DNA of 64,000 nt, from assembly GCA_944321175.1 (NCBI GenBank), contig CALUKI010000031.1, forward strand, positions 1 through 64,000, read 5' to 3'. Both the position numbers and the translations under genes were made by a program. The notes under the pieces are model-generated. The model saw only the letters and a program-made list of their open reading frames with translations. It was not told the DNA's origin and did no database searches. The stretch is from an uncultured Alistipes sp. Lineage in GTDB: Bacteria > Bacteroidota > Bacteroidia > Bacteroidales > Rikenellaceae. Positions 28,463-37,825 of the stretch are shown here, in pieces (within the stretch, counting starts at the first letter, position 1; each line of letters starts with the position of its first letter).

Positions 28463-29209
28463 ATGAAACGAATCGTATTGCTCCGTCACGGGCAGAGCGC
28501 ATGGAACAAAGAGAACCGCTTTACGGGATGGACCGACGTCGATCTGACCGACGAAGGCATTGCCGAAGCGATACGCGCCGGAAGAGTGCTCCGCGCCGAG
28601 GGCTTTACTTTCGGCAAGGCCTACACCTCCTTCCTCACACGGGCCATACGCACCCTCGGCTGTATCCTTCACGAAATGGACGCGGCATGGATTCCTGTCG
28701 AGAAGACATGGCGGCTCAATGAAAAGCACTACGGGGTGCTGCAAGGTCTCGACAAGAGCCGGACGGCGGCAGCCTACGGCGAGCAACAGGTCAGGCTCTG
28801 GCGCCGCAGCTACGACATCGCGCCCGATCCGCTGCCGGAGGAGGATCCGCGCAATGCACGTTTCGATCCGCGATACGCCGAGGTTCCCGACGCCGAACTG
28901 CCGCGAACCGAGTCGCTCAAACAGACCATCGAACGCATACTGCCCTACTGGCAGTGCGTGATCTTTCCCTCGCTGCGGCGATACGACTCGCTGCTGGTCG
29001 TGGCGCACGGCAATTCGCTGCGCGGCGTGATCAAGCACCTCAAACAGCTCTCCGACACCGAAATCGTGGCACTCAATCTGCCGACAGCCGTGCCGTATGT
29101 ATTCGAATTCGACGATGACCTGCGTCTGCAACGCGACTACTACCTCGGCGATCCCGACGAGATCCGCCGGCGAGCCGAGGCCGTCGCCCGACAAGGGCGT
29201 GTCCGATAA
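28463..29209 (+). CDS. gpmA: 2,3-bisphosphoglycerate-dependent phosphoglycerate mutase
   Basis: 248 residues. It interconverts 3- and 2-phosphoglycerate in glycolysis. The phosphohistidine motif LRHGQSAWN has His9. Catalytic Glu87 is in RLNEKHYG, and the second His182 is in VAHGNSLRG. Length and the [16 protein letters not shown] and LWRRSYDI stretches identify GpmA rather than a general histidine phosphatase. It stands alone and is convergent with the deaminase gene. Confidence 0.96.
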   Translation: MKRIVLLRHGQSAWNKENRFTGWTDVDLTDEGIAEAIRAGRVLRAEGFTFGKAYTSFLTRAIRTLGCILHEMDAAWIPVEKTWRLNEKHYGVLQGLDKSRTAAAYGEQQVRLWRRSYDIAPDPLPEEDPRNARFDPRYAEVPDAELPRTESLKQTIERILPYWQCVIFPSLRRYDSLLVVAHGNSLRGVIKHLKQLSDTEIVALNLPTAVPYVFEFDDDLRLQRDYYLGDPDEIRRRAEAVARQGRVR

Positions 29210-29282
29210 GTCGCGATGCCGGAAAGCAGGACTGCCCTGCAGCTCCCCCTCCGCCAGTTTTCAGCCATCCGGCAACCGGATA

Positions 29283-30590
29283 TCAACGCAAAGCCGCAAT
29301 CCGCCGAACGATCGTCTCGCTCTTCTCGAAAAGCGCAGGCAGATCGGCATGCAGCAGACGCCCCTCTTCGACGACCGGTTCTCCATCGACCACGACCATC
29401 GTGACATCGGCCGCCTTGGCACAATAGGCCACATTGGCAACGACGTCGTGACGCGGATGCCAGTGAGGCTTGCGGGTATCGAGCAGCACCAGATCGGCCA
29501 GTGCGCCTTCGCGCACCACGCCCAATTCTCCGGCATGGCCGATGGCCGCAGCACCGTTGACCGTTGCCATACGGAGCAGTTCATATGCCGGAACGGCACA
29601 CGGATCCATCGTCGCAACCTTCTGAAGGAACGACGCATTGCGCAGCTCCTCCCACATGTCCAGATCGTTGTTCGAGCTGGGGCCGTCCGTTCCGACCGTA
29701 CAGTTCACGCCCTCGGTGCGCAGCCGTTCAACGGGAGCGATTCCGCTCGAAATCTTCATGTTGCTTGTCGGGCAATGGGCCACATGCACGCCCCGATCCC
29801 GCAATATGCGCCGATCGTCATCGCTCAGATGCACGCAGTGGGCTGCGATCAGCCGATCGTTCAACACGCCGAGCGAGTCGAGAGAGGCAACAGGCGACAT
29901 GCCGTATTTCTCTGCGACGATGCGCTGCTCATCGAGCGTCTCGGCGACGTGCGTCGTCATCGGGATGCCGTATCGCTCGCACGCCGCTACACCGCGCCGC
30001 AGATTCTCCTTCGAACAGGTATAGGCGGCATGAGGTGCCAAACCGGCACGGATACGGGCCGAACCGGCGCATTTCTCCAACAGCGCCGGCAGATCGCGGT
30101 CGAAGGCTTCGAGCCGCGTATCGAGATAGGAGCAGCAGAGCAGCGCCCGCATGCCGGACTGTTCGACGGCATCGAAGACGGCCGCTTCCGACCAGTACAT
30201 ATCGACAACCGATGTAGTGCCGCCCAACAACATCTCGGCGGCGCCCAACAAGGCTCCCGTCCGAATATCGTCGTCGGTCAGATGCGATTCAAAGGGCCAG
30301 ATGCAGTCGTTGAGCCACGTCATCAGCGCCATGTCATCGGCATAGCTGCGTTCGAGCGTCATGGCCATGTGGCAATGGGTGTTGACGAGTCCGGGCATCA
30401 GCACGCCGCCGCAGCCATCGACCACCCGCACATCCGGATGCTCCTTGCGCCAGCGCTCCGCTTCGGACGCCTCGGCCGTAACCAGGGCAATGCGACGGCC
30501 CTCGACGCCGACCCAACCCGTGAAACAGTTCGCTTCACTTCGCTCGGCGGTCATCGGCAGCACCGTACAATTTTCAAATAACAGTGTCAT
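29283..30590 (-). CDS. 5-methylthioadenosine/S-adenosylhomocysteine deaminase-type amidohydrolase
   Basis: 435 residues. Amidohydrolase superfamily with metal ligands His72 and His74 (NTHCHMAM), His214 (TTHVAETLDE), a further His near 251 and Asp302 (GTDGPSSNNDLDM). These motifs match the MtaD/SAH deaminase group, which deaminates MTA or SAH to the inosine forms. Closely related enzymes act on other adenosine derivatives or guanine-type rings, so the substrate is probable rather than certain. Its ATG overlaps the end of the DUF1573 gene by 4 nt (ATGA), making it the last gene of the tonB cluster. Confidence 0.85.
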   Translation of the reverse strand: MTLLFENCTVLPMTAERSEANCFTGWVGVEGRRIALVTAEASEAERWRKEHPDVRVVDGCGGVLMPGLVNTHCHMAMTLERSYADDMALMTWLNDCIWPFESHLTDDDIRTGALLGAAEMLLGGTTSVVDMYWSEAAVFDAVEQSGMRALLCCSYLDTRLEAFDRDLPALLEKCAGSARIRAGLAPHAAYTCSKENLRRGVAACERYGIPMTTHVAETLDEQRIVAEKYGMSPVASLDSLGVLNDRLIAAHCVHLSDDDRRILRDRGVHVAHCPTSNMKISSGIAPVERLRTEGVNCTVGTDGPSSNNDLDMWEELRNASFLQKVATMDPCAVPAYELLRMATVNGAAAIGHAGELGVVREGALADLVLLDTRKPHWHPRHDVVANVAYCAKAADVTMVVVDGEPVVEEGRLLHADLPALFEKSETIVRRIAALR

Positions 30591-31048
30591 AATTTCTTTA
30601 CATCGATCGAATTTCCTCGGATGGTCAACAGATTGCGGCCGTCAACCGACGTGGAAAAGATTTGAATCACCTTGCTGAAGGCCCCCGGCTCCTTTTTATG
30701 CGGTTCGTAGATGATTTTTATCACACCGCATTCGCCCGGAGCCACCGGACGTTTCGAATAGGAGGCCTTGGTACAGGTGCAGGAGGTAATGGCATGCAGA
30801 ATGACCAGCGGTTCCGTCCCGTCGTTGACAAAGACAAACTCCTTGACCAGATCGCCGCCCCGACGCGGGATGTCGCCGAAATCATGGGCCGTATTCAGGA
30901 AGTGCAGATGCGCGCCCCCCTGCACACGGCCGGCCAGGGACTGCATGCAGGCCGTATCGGCCTTTTCGCGACTGGACTTCGGACGCCGTTGAGCCGCAGC
31001 ATCCGTAAACACGAGCAATCCCGCCACCAGAATCAGGATCTTACGCAT
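30587..31048 (-). CDS. DUF1573 domain exported protein
   Basis: 153 residues. A signal peptide (cut about residue 19, AAAQ) precedes a DUF1573 immunoglobulin-like domain. Diagnostic pieces are AHDFGDIPRRGGDLVKEFVF (about 54-73), EPLVILHAITSCTCTKASYS (about 79-98) and APGECGVIKIIY. The family is common in Bacteroidota periplasm or on the surface and has no assigned biochemical role. It starts 2 nt after tonB stops and overlaps the deaminase gene. Confidence 0.85.
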   Translation of the reverse strand: MRKILILVAGLLVFTDAAAQRRPKSSREKADTACMQSLAGRVQGGAHLHFLNTAHDFGDIPRRGGDLVKEFVFVNDGTEPLVILHAITSCTCTKASYSKRPVAPGECGVIKIIYEPHKKEPGAFSKVIQIFSTSVDGRNLLTIRGNSIDVKKL

Positions 31049-31050
31049 CC

Positions 31051-31734
31051 TCAGTTCATTTTAAATACATAGGTTATCATTCCGCCCTGCACGAAACTTT
31101 CGCTCTCGGTAAAACGAGCCTTCAAGGCGGCCCGTTTTGCCGCCGCAACCAGTGTCGCATTGCTCGTTGTCGAACCCTGCGGATGGAATTCGGCGCTTGT
31201 CACGCGCCCCGCCGCATCGACCGTCACGTCAATGATCACCTTACCCGTCACATTGACCGTATAGTCCGGTTTGGGCAGTGCTCCGACCAGTCCGCGACCG
31301 GCCAGCCCTTTGTCCAGATCGCCGCTGACCAGATCGAGACCCGAACCCGTACCCGATGCGGTATTCTTTTCATCTTTCGGAGCTTTTGGATTTCCGGTCT
31401 GCTCGGGTTCGTCGGGACCGTCCTTCGCCATTTTGAAAAGCGCCTTGGGATTGACCGTGCGCGTCGCCTCATCCGAACCCTTGGCCTGATTGAACGACTC
31501 CTCGGCATCAACGGTCTGGTGTTCGGGTTCCGCAACGGCCGTCCGGGGCGGTTCGGGCGGCTCCTGCACGGGCGGCTCCACGAACTCCACAAGCATCCCC
31601 ACCTCCGAGGGGGGACGCCCCGTCACATCGACCGACGCAAAGAGAAACGCCCCGCCGAGCAACGCCGCATAAAGCCCCGTGGCCACCCACGCCCAACGGC
31701 GCGAGGATCTCTTATCGGGATTGTAGTAATACAT
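31051..31734 (-). CDS. tonB: Energy transducer TonB
   Basis: 227 residues. A short cytoplasmic tail and one membrane helix (about 14-33) are followed by a Pro/Glu-rich spacer (FVEPPVQEPPEPPRT). The C-terminal TonB-like domain contains KVIIDVTVDAAGRVTSAEFH and ends in YVFKMN. It would couple the proton motive force, through ExbB/ExbD encoded just upstream, to TonB-dependent receptors such as the one at 53293. A 219-nt gap separates it from exbD, so it may have its own promoter, although none was seen clearly. Confidence 0.88.
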   Translation of the reverse strand: MYYYNPDKRSSRRWAWVATGLYAALLGGAFLFASVDVTGRPPSEVGMLVEFVEPPVQEPPEPPRTAVAEPEHQTVDAEESFNQAKGSDEATRTVNPKALFKMAKDGPDEPEQTGNPKAPKDEKNTASGTGSGLDLVSGDLDKGLAGRGLVGALPKPDYTVNVTGKVIIDVTVDAAGRVTSAEFHPQGSTTSNATLVAAAKRAALKARFTESESFVQGGMITYVFKMN

Positions 31735-31953
31735 CTCTATTCAACAAACTGTATCAAAATCTTCACTCTTTCAGGCACTCCTTCCAGCCTGCCGTATCGG
31801 GCGGCCGCACGCGACAAACGTCCCCGCGAATACCGTGTAGCGGGCTCCGCAACCCAACCGCCGGCACCACCGCCGGCCGTCAGCTCCGGCCGTCAATCAT
31901 TCGGGGATGGGCGCCGATTTTCGTGCGCCGTATCCGGAAAGCGGCAATTCCGG

Positions 31954-32355
31954 TCAGGGCTGCGTTGCCAGAATCAACTTGTAATTGTGATCCTTGGCGA
32001 TGTTCATCACCTTGACCACCTCGTCCACCGCAACCGTCTTGTCGCAATGCAGCGAGACGGTCGGTTCCTCCTTTCCGTCGAGACGCGAACGCAACGCCTG
32101 CTCCACGCCATCGATGCCATCGACCCGTTCCAGCTCCACATAGTAATTGTAGCGGTTTCCGTCCTGTTGGATCGAGACGGTCGTAATGGCCTTGTCCTTG
32201 AGCTGATTGGCGCTTTTGGGCAGCATCAGCTTCAAGGCATTGGGATTGATGAGCGTCGTGGCGACCAGCAGGAAGATCAGCAAGAGGAACATCAGGTCGG
32301 TCATCGACGCCGCCGAATAGGATTTGTCCACCTTCGAACCGTGTTTGATAGCCAT
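31954..32355 (-). CDS. exbD: ExbD/TolR biopolymer transport protein
   Basis: 133 residues. One membrane helix near the N-terminus (MTDLMFLLLIFLLVATTLIN, about 18-37) carries the proton-conducting Asp of the family, followed by a periplasmic domain with VSIQQDGNRYNYYVEL. It works with ExbB as the motor for TonB. It starts 6 nt after the exbB stop. Confidence 0.92.
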   Translation of the reverse strand: MAIKHGSKVDKSYSAASMTDLMFLLLIFLLVATTLINPNALKLMLPKSANQLKDKAITTVSIQQDGNRYNYYVELERVDGIDGVEQALRSRLDGKEEPTVSLHCDKTVAVDEVVKVMNIAKDHNYKLILATQP

Positions 32356-32361
32356 AGGGTC

Positions 32362-33033
32362 TTACTTTTGAACGGGTTGATTGAGAATATCCATGAAGGC
32401 GATCGAATTGGCCTCCATCTGGAAGACGAGTTTTTCGATGCGCGCCACCAGATAGTTGTAGCCGAAATAGGCCGGAATGCCGACGATCAGACCGGCGACG
32501 GTGGTTACCATTGCGACATACATGCCGTTTGCCAGCAACGACAAGTCAACCGTACCTCCGGCCGCCGACATGTCCATGAATGTCTGGACCATGCCGAGCA
32601 CCGTACCGAGAAAACCGATCATCGGCGCACCGCCGGCAATCGTCGCCAGCGCAGGCAGTCCGTTTTCGAGTTTCGAGACCTCAAGGTTCGCCACATTCTC
32701 GATGGCCGACTGTACGTCGCTCATCGGACGGCCGAGCCGTTCGATGCCCTTCTCGACCATTCGGGCGATCGGAGTGTCGGTCTTGCGGCAGAGATCGACG
32801 GCCGCAGCGATCTTGCCGTCGAGGATGAAGTCGCGGATGCGGTTCATGAAGTTCATGTCGAAAATCGAAGCCTTGCGGATGGCCAGAAAGCGCTCCACGA
32901 AGATGAAGATCGTCACACCGCCCAGAATCAGCAGCGGCCACATCAGCCAGCCGCCCTTCGTAAAGAGTTCCCACAATCCCATCCGGGTTTCCTCATTGAC
33001 CGCCACTTCTGCGGCCTGCAAAAATGTAATCAT
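32362..33033 (-). CDS. exbB: MotA/TolQ/ExbB proton channel family protein
   Basis: 223 residues with three membrane segments. The conserved C-terminal pair of helices reads GGAPMIGFLGTVLGMVQTF (about 142-160) and ANGMYVAMVTTVAGLIVGIP (about 177-196). It is the pentameric stator of the ExbB-ExbD-TonB motor in the inner membrane. It lies 24 nt downstream of tamB and 6 nt upstream of exbD. Confidence 0.93.
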   Translation of the reverse strand: MITFLQAAEVAVNEETRMGLWELFTKGGWLMWPLLILGGVTIFIFVERFLAIRKASIFDMNFMNRIRDFILDGKIAAAVDLCRKTDTPIARMVEKGIERLGRPMSDVQSAIENVANLEVSKLENGLPALATIAGGAPMIGFLGTVLGMVQTFMDMSAAGGTVDLSLLANGMYVAMVTTVAGLIVGIPAYFGYNYLVARIEKLVFQMEANSIAFMDILNQPVQK

Positions 33034-33057
33034 AACGTCTGTAAAATTTTATTTAAG

Positions 33058-36000
33058 TTATCTATTTCCATTCGCTTCCGTGCTTTTTCGCTGTTGCGGG
33101 GCCGCTCCCGGCAACAATTGGGCCGAATCGTCCGAAGCACCCGCAGGGGCCGTCTTCCGGGGGTCAGCCGCAGCCGGCGGAACAGCCGCAGGGCCGGAGG
33201 CGGGCTGCCGGCTTTCGATGCGCCGCAACGAATCGGCGGCACGCATCCGCTCGTACAGCTCCTGCCGTTTGCGCCGGCTGCGGAACTTGTTGCGGATACG
33301 CTCGCGCAGATCCCGCAGATTGTTGAAATCCTCCTTGTAATAGATACCGATGCCGGTCTCCTGCAGACCTTGGTTTTCGTCGAAACGGTCGATCGTCTGC
33401 GTAAAGCCCTTCAATTTGAGCGTTCCGGCCCTGTCGATCAGCCATGTCACATACGCCTCGCCCATGAAGTTCGACATTTGACGGTTGACCGCCTGGCTGT
33501 TGTCGATCAGGTAGTTCCCTTCGACTTCGACAAAGAGCCGGTTATTGATCAGGCTCTTCGAGAATCCGAAATCGACCTCGTCGCCCGACACCTCCGATTT
33601 GGGACGATAACGGAATACGATATTGTAGTCGTCCGTCGAGAGCCAGTTCGAGAGCTGGTTCGACAGAAGCTCGAAACCGGTCGCCGCCGACGCCGAAACG
33701 CCGAGATTGTTGCCGCCGCCCGACAGGTCGGAATGGAAACTGTTGGTCACCAGCAGGAACATGAACTGTTCGGCGATGGCCGACTGCGAATTGAGCGTGT
33801 TGGCCACAATGGTCTGATACTCCGCATCGACTGTGGGCACCTTCACATCGAACGTCACGTTCGGATGGGTCAACCGGTCGCTCAGGTTGATGATGCAATC
33901 GACCGGCACGGCCCGATTGAGGTTCATGTCGCTGCCCGACGAGACACTCGTTCCGATCAACGGCTGCAACGATGTCTTGAGCTTATAAACGGCATCGATG
34001 TTCAACCGTGCATCGAGCGGCTCGCCGGTCCATTGAATCGTCGATCCCTCCTCGATGATGAAGCGTTTGTTGATGATGTTCTGCAAGGTGAAGAGATAGC
34101 TTCCCTCCGTAATCGTATAGTCGCCGTACATCTCGAAGATATTCGAACGGGGATTGATATGGAGATTGAGCGTACCCTCGCCCCGGCCCCGAATGATGTC
34201 GCCGACCGTCGGATCGATCACCAGTTGGAAATCGGCATTGGGTTGGACGTTGAGCGTCATGTTGATGTCCATCGAACTGCCTTCGGCCGTTTTGGGCTTG
34301 TGCTTTCGTTCGAACATCAGTTTTTTGCGTTCGAGGAAATCCAGCGTATCGGTTTTCAGCCGGGGCGTATCGAAGATGATGAAGTCGGCGCGCGCGACAT
34401 TCGACTTGCTTGACAGCGGCAGGTAAAAGGCCGAATTGTCGGCCGTTGCTGCCATGATGTTCATCCGCACGCCGCCCTTGTCGCCGGAAATCGTCGCGCG
34501 GCCCGAAGCGAAAACTTTTCCGTAAAAGAGGTCGTTGTCGTTCTGCGTGGTATTGAGCACCAGCATCTGGCGCGGATCGATGGTCAGCGAGTAGGAAATG
34601 TTCGAGAGGTGTTGGAGGCTGAGCGAGAAATCCATCGTCCCGCGATTTCCCAGCATATCGGACACGGGCACCTGAGACATGGACAACCGGTTGTTTTCGA
34701 CGGTGATCCGTGCCGAAGGGACAAGATAGCGGACCTGCGTATAATCGACCTTGGTCCGGAAATCGCGCACGTCCATCGCTCCGGCCAGCCGCGCCTGACG
34801 GCGCTGCCCCGTAAGCGTCAGCGAGACATCGGCATGCCCCTGCGTACCGGAAACGACACCCTTGAGGATCGGATCGATCAGGTTCATGCGCACGCCGGGA
34901 ATCTCTATTTCGGCGTAATAACGCACCGTACCGGGGACATAGAAGCCCCGCACGAGCGTATCGCGTTTTACACGGTCGGTAACGGTCAGACGGGCCCTGT
35001 CGTTCTTGAAATCCCACATGGAGGTAAACCGTATCGGCGGTGCCGGAAGATTGTTTATCTCGACACTGTCCATCAGGATATCGGCCGTGATTTCGCTGCC
35101 TCCGAGCGCCGATTTGACCACCGCCACGCCATCGGTGCGGCCTTCGATCATATACCCCATGTTCTCGACAAACTGCGTAAAGGGTGCCAGATCGAAATTC
35201 CGCAACCGCAGCATCACCGAATCCTTCCGGTCCCGCGACGCGACGCCATTGACAAGCAGTTCCTGATCCCTGTTCGAGATCCGGAAGCGGTTTACCTCCA
35301 CGCGGGCGGTGTCGATCCGGATATTGCGGGCAAATATCTGCCACTGTTTCCCCCTGCGGTCGAGGTGCGACGGCTGCAGTTGCACATCGATGACACGTCC
35401 GCGTTCGGGCGACTGCTCGACACGCGCTTCGAGGCCCAGCAGTGCCGACATCTGCGCCGTCGTATCGCGGAAGCCCGCCGAAAGACGCATCCGCTCGTTC
35501 CGCGCGCCGCCCATGACCGAGAGTTGCGGCATGTGGAAGGTTCCGACGTAAAAGTCCTCGGAGCGAAGATAGACCGAAAGGGAGTCGCCGCGATTGGTTG
35601 CATTGAGGTTCAGCCGTGTCGCCAGCATGCGTTCACGTTCGACATACTCCGATGTCGCCTTGAGCGAGAGTTTGTCGTTGGCGGGGTTGAACATGACCCG
35701 CAGCTGGGAGCCGTCGGCAATCTGGAGACCGGCGGCAATCGCATCGGCGATCGGCGTGAAACGCTTCACATCGACCGACAGAACCGAATAGTCGTCCACG
35801 ACGCCTACGGAGGACTCCGAGCGTCGTCCGGTTTTTCCCTTGCGGTGCAACAGTGGGACATACTTTTCGAAACTCGACCGCAGGTATCCGAATACGGTTT
35901 TGTAGTCGGTCTTGCTGCGGAACGTCGCATCGGCGAAATCGGACTGGAGCGTAAGGTACTTGCTCCGTTCGCTGTTCTGACCCACGAATGTGAGCAATTC

Positions 36001-37746
36001 GGTCTGCAGCGTATCGGCATTGTATCGATAGACGGCGTTCCGGATCTTCACGTCGCCGTTCATGTCGTCGAGCGTCCGTCCCGACATACAGGCTTCGAGA
36101 CGTCCCGAAAGGACCGACACGCTGTCCCTACGGTTAAGATGCAGTTTCGCCAGATCGGCATGGTGCAGGTCGAAATCGAAATCGTAATGCGGGAGCGAAC
36201 GGCCGAACCCCACTTCGCCTTCGAAATCGAACTTCAAGGCGGGATCGGCGGCATGTACACGGCCGTTGAAGGACTTCTCGGTAAGCCGGCCGTCGAAGCG
36301 CAATGAGTCGTATGCGTAATCGTTGAATTCGAGTTGCGAGACATCTCCTGCGAGCCGGACATCGACGGCCTTTCGCCCCAGCACACCTTTCATGTCGGCG
36401 TTGCAGCTGATCCGTCCCACATTGCGGCGGTCCAGGATTCTGCCGACCTGCAAAGCCTGTATTTCGAGACTGCCGTCGAGCGCCCGCAACCGGAAACGGC
36501 CGGTCGGAGCCATCGACAGTTCGGCGAAGATGTTCCCAACGGGGGCCGAGAGAGCGAACTGCGAACGGAATTCGGACAATGCGCCCTCGACCGAACCGTC
36601 GAGGCGGAGCTGTCCGGCCCGATCGAGCATCTCCAGTGTCCGGCGCGGCAACTTCCTGCGGGCTACCTTCGCGAGGATGCCTCCGATATCGGCGGCGTCG
36701 GACGACGCCTCGTCGAACGTCAAAGTGAAACGCATCTTTTCCGTATCGGGCAGCCCCGTGACACGTCCGCGGGCACACAGGCGGCTGTTTCGGCCGAAAG
36801 CCATGCTCGACAGGTCGGCATGGAAATCGGAGACCACGCCGTCGAACGCAAGGTTGATGTTGCGCAGTGCGAGGTGCCAATCGCGGAGTTTGGGGGAGAA
36901 ATAAGCCACATCATCGCTCGACAGCATGGAGTTGCGGACTTCGATGTTCATGCTTACCTGATCGACATACTCCCTGTATTCGAGCCATGAATCGCCCACG
37001 ATCGACACCGAAGGGATCGAGACATTGGAATAGGGAGTCACGAGCCGGGCATTTTCGAGTCCGATGCACCCGTTCGCCAGAAAGAACTTCCCGCCGAAAT
37101 CGTTGATCGCAAAGCCGCTCTTTTCGACGGCAGACAACCGTCCGATCCGGGCGCCGATGGCAGCGCCTTCGATGGTAAAGTCGTCGATCGCGGCATTGAT
37201 GTTCCGGATCGCCATATCCGAATAATCGATTCCGTATTCGGGGTTGCGGTGCTGGAGTTTTTCGAGCCGGAACTCCATATTTTCGACCGTGAGTGCGGAG
37301 ATCGACAGCCGGAAATCGCCTTTTTTCTCTTTCTCCCTGTTGCCGAGCCGCGCCACGATCCGTTTGATATTCATGACGCTGTCGGGCATTTCGCGCAAAT
37401 AGAGCCTGGCGTCTGTGACGCGGCCGTGTTTGAGCGTAAAACCGTTGGAGAAGATTCCGAGCTGCGTGACGTAGGCGTGGAGTTTCCCCACATAGAGCAG
37501 CGTGTCGCCGCCATCGTCTTCGACATAGAAATCCGAAAGTTTGATACGGTCGAACGGGGCGACATCGACATGGCCGATCCGGACGACCGTACCGAGTTTG
37601 CGGGAGGCGAAACGTGCGGCGCGATCCAGGACGAGGTTCTGCACGGAGTTGATGCTCAGCAGCAAAGACACCACGACGGGAAGCACGATCAGCAACAAGA
37701 TTGCAGCCGATATCACTTTCGTCAATATTTTTGTAACTTTGCGCAT
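33058..37746 (-). CDS. tamB: Translocation/assembly module TamB (DUF490)
   Basis: 1562 residues, the largest gene here. A single N-terminal membrane anchor (about 9-32, VISAAILLLIVLPVVVSLLL) is followed by a very long beta-rich periplasmic domain of the AsmA/TamB type, and a C-terminal DUF490 domain (about the last 450 residues) with DARLNIDAVYKLKTSLQPL. TamB-type proteins bridge inner and outer membranes and help move lipids and/or assemble outer-membrane proteins. The far C-terminus (about 60 residues) is low-complexity Pro/Ala/Arg-rich. No TamA gene is adjacent. It heads the tamB-exbBD-tonB cluster. A TAAATTTG box lies 22 nt before the ATG without a clear -33. Confidence 0.93.
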   Translation of the reverse strand: MRKVTKILTKVISAAILLLIVLPVVVSLLLSINSVQNLVLDRAARFASRKLGTVVRIGHVDVAPFDRIKLSDFYVEDDGGDTLLYVGKLHAYVTQLGIFSNGFTLKHGRVTDARLYLREMPDSVMNIKRIVARLGNREKEKKGDFRLSISALTVENMEFRLEKLQHRNPEYGIDYSDMAIRNINAAIDDFTIEGAAIGARIGRLSAVEKSGFAINDFGGKFFLANGCIGLENARLVTPYSNVSIPSVSIVGDSWLEYREYVDQVSMNIEVRNSMLSSDDVAYFSPKLRDWHLALRNINLAFDGVVSDFHADLSSMAFGRNSRLCARGRVTGLPDTEKMRFTLTFDEASSDAADIGGILAKVARRKLPRRTLEMLDRAGQLRLDGSVEGALSEFRSQFALSAPVGNIFAELSMAPTGRFRLRALDGSLEIQALQVGRILDRRNVGRISCNADMKGVLGRKAVDVRLAGDVSQLEFNDYAYDSLRFDGRLTEKSFNGRVHAADPALKFDFEGEVGFGRSLPHYDFDFDLHHADLAKLHLNRRDSVSVLSGRLEACMSGRTLDDMNGDVKIRNAVYRYNADTLQTELLTFVGQNSERSKYLTLQSDFADATFRSKTDYKTVFGYLRSSFEKYVPLLHRKGKTGRRSESSVGVVDDYSVLSVDVKRFTPIADAIAAGLQIADGSQLRVMFNPANDKLSLKATSEYVERERMLATRLNLNATNRGDSLSVYLRSEDFYVGTFHMPQLSVMGGARNERMRLSAGFRDTTAQMSALLGLEARVEQSPERGRVIDVQLQPSHLDRRGKQWQIFARNIRIDTARVEVNRFRISNRDQELLVNGVASRDRKDSVMLRLRNFDLAPFTQFVENMGYMIEGRTDGVAVVKSALGGSEITADILMDSVEINNLPAPPIRFTSMWDFKNDRARLTVTDRVKRDTLVRGFYVPGTVRYYAEIEIPGVRMNLIDPILKGVVSGTQGHADVSLTLTGQRRQARLAGAMDVRDFRTKVDYTQVRYLVPSARITVENNRLSMSQVPVSDMLGNRGTMDFSLSLQHLSNISYSLTIDPRQMLVLNTTQNDNDLFYGKVFASGRATISGDKGGVRMNIMAATADNSAFYLPLSSKSNVARADFIIFDTPRLKTDTLDFLERKKLMFERKHKPKTAEGSSMDINMTLNVQPNADFQLVIDPTVGDIIRGRGEGTLNLHINPRSNIFEMYGDYTITEGSYLFTLQNIINKRFIIEEGSTIQWTGEPLDARLNIDAVYKLKTSLQPLIGTSVSSGSDMNLNRAVPVDCIINLSDRLTHPNVTFDVKVPTVDAEYQTIVANTLNSQSAIAEQFMFLLVTNSFHSDLSGGGNNLGVSASAATGFELLSNQLSNWLSTDDYNIVFRYRPKSEVSGDEVDFGFSKSLINNRLFVEVEGNYLIDNSQAVNRQMSNFMGEAYVTWLIDRAGTLKLKGFTQTIDRFDENQGLQETGIGIYYKEDFNNLRDLRERIRNKFRSRRKRQELYERMRAADSLRRIESRQPASGPAAVPPAAADPRKTAPAGASDDSAQLLPGAAPQQRKSTEANGNR
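37734..37741 (+). promoter_or_regulatory. Candidate tsaD -7 element
   Basis: TAACTTTG on the plus strand inside the first codons of tamB, 84 nt before tsaD. No -33 TTTG is found at the right distance, so support is partial. Confidence 0.35.
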
Positions 37747-37825
37747 GGCAAACCACCCGTTTAACCGACAAATTTAAGGATTTTTAACGATTATTCGTTA
37801 AAAAAACGAATAAAACACCGAAACT

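Noticed and set aside
28194..28466. 90-codon frame just before gpmA
   Set aside because: Extremely Arg/Gly/His-rich with no conserved pattern, and it overlaps the gpmA start; more likely leader or non-coding DNA.
31183..34413. 1076-codon open frame on the plus strand
   Set aside because: Antisense to tonB, exbD, exbB and the end of tamB, all of which have clear motifs. The frame is a codon-bias artefact.
37744..37776. Ten-codon leaderless mini-ORF after TAACTTTG upstream of tsaD
   Set aside because: The ATG is the chance reverse of the tamB start region, there is no -33 box, and the peptide has no attenuator-like features.
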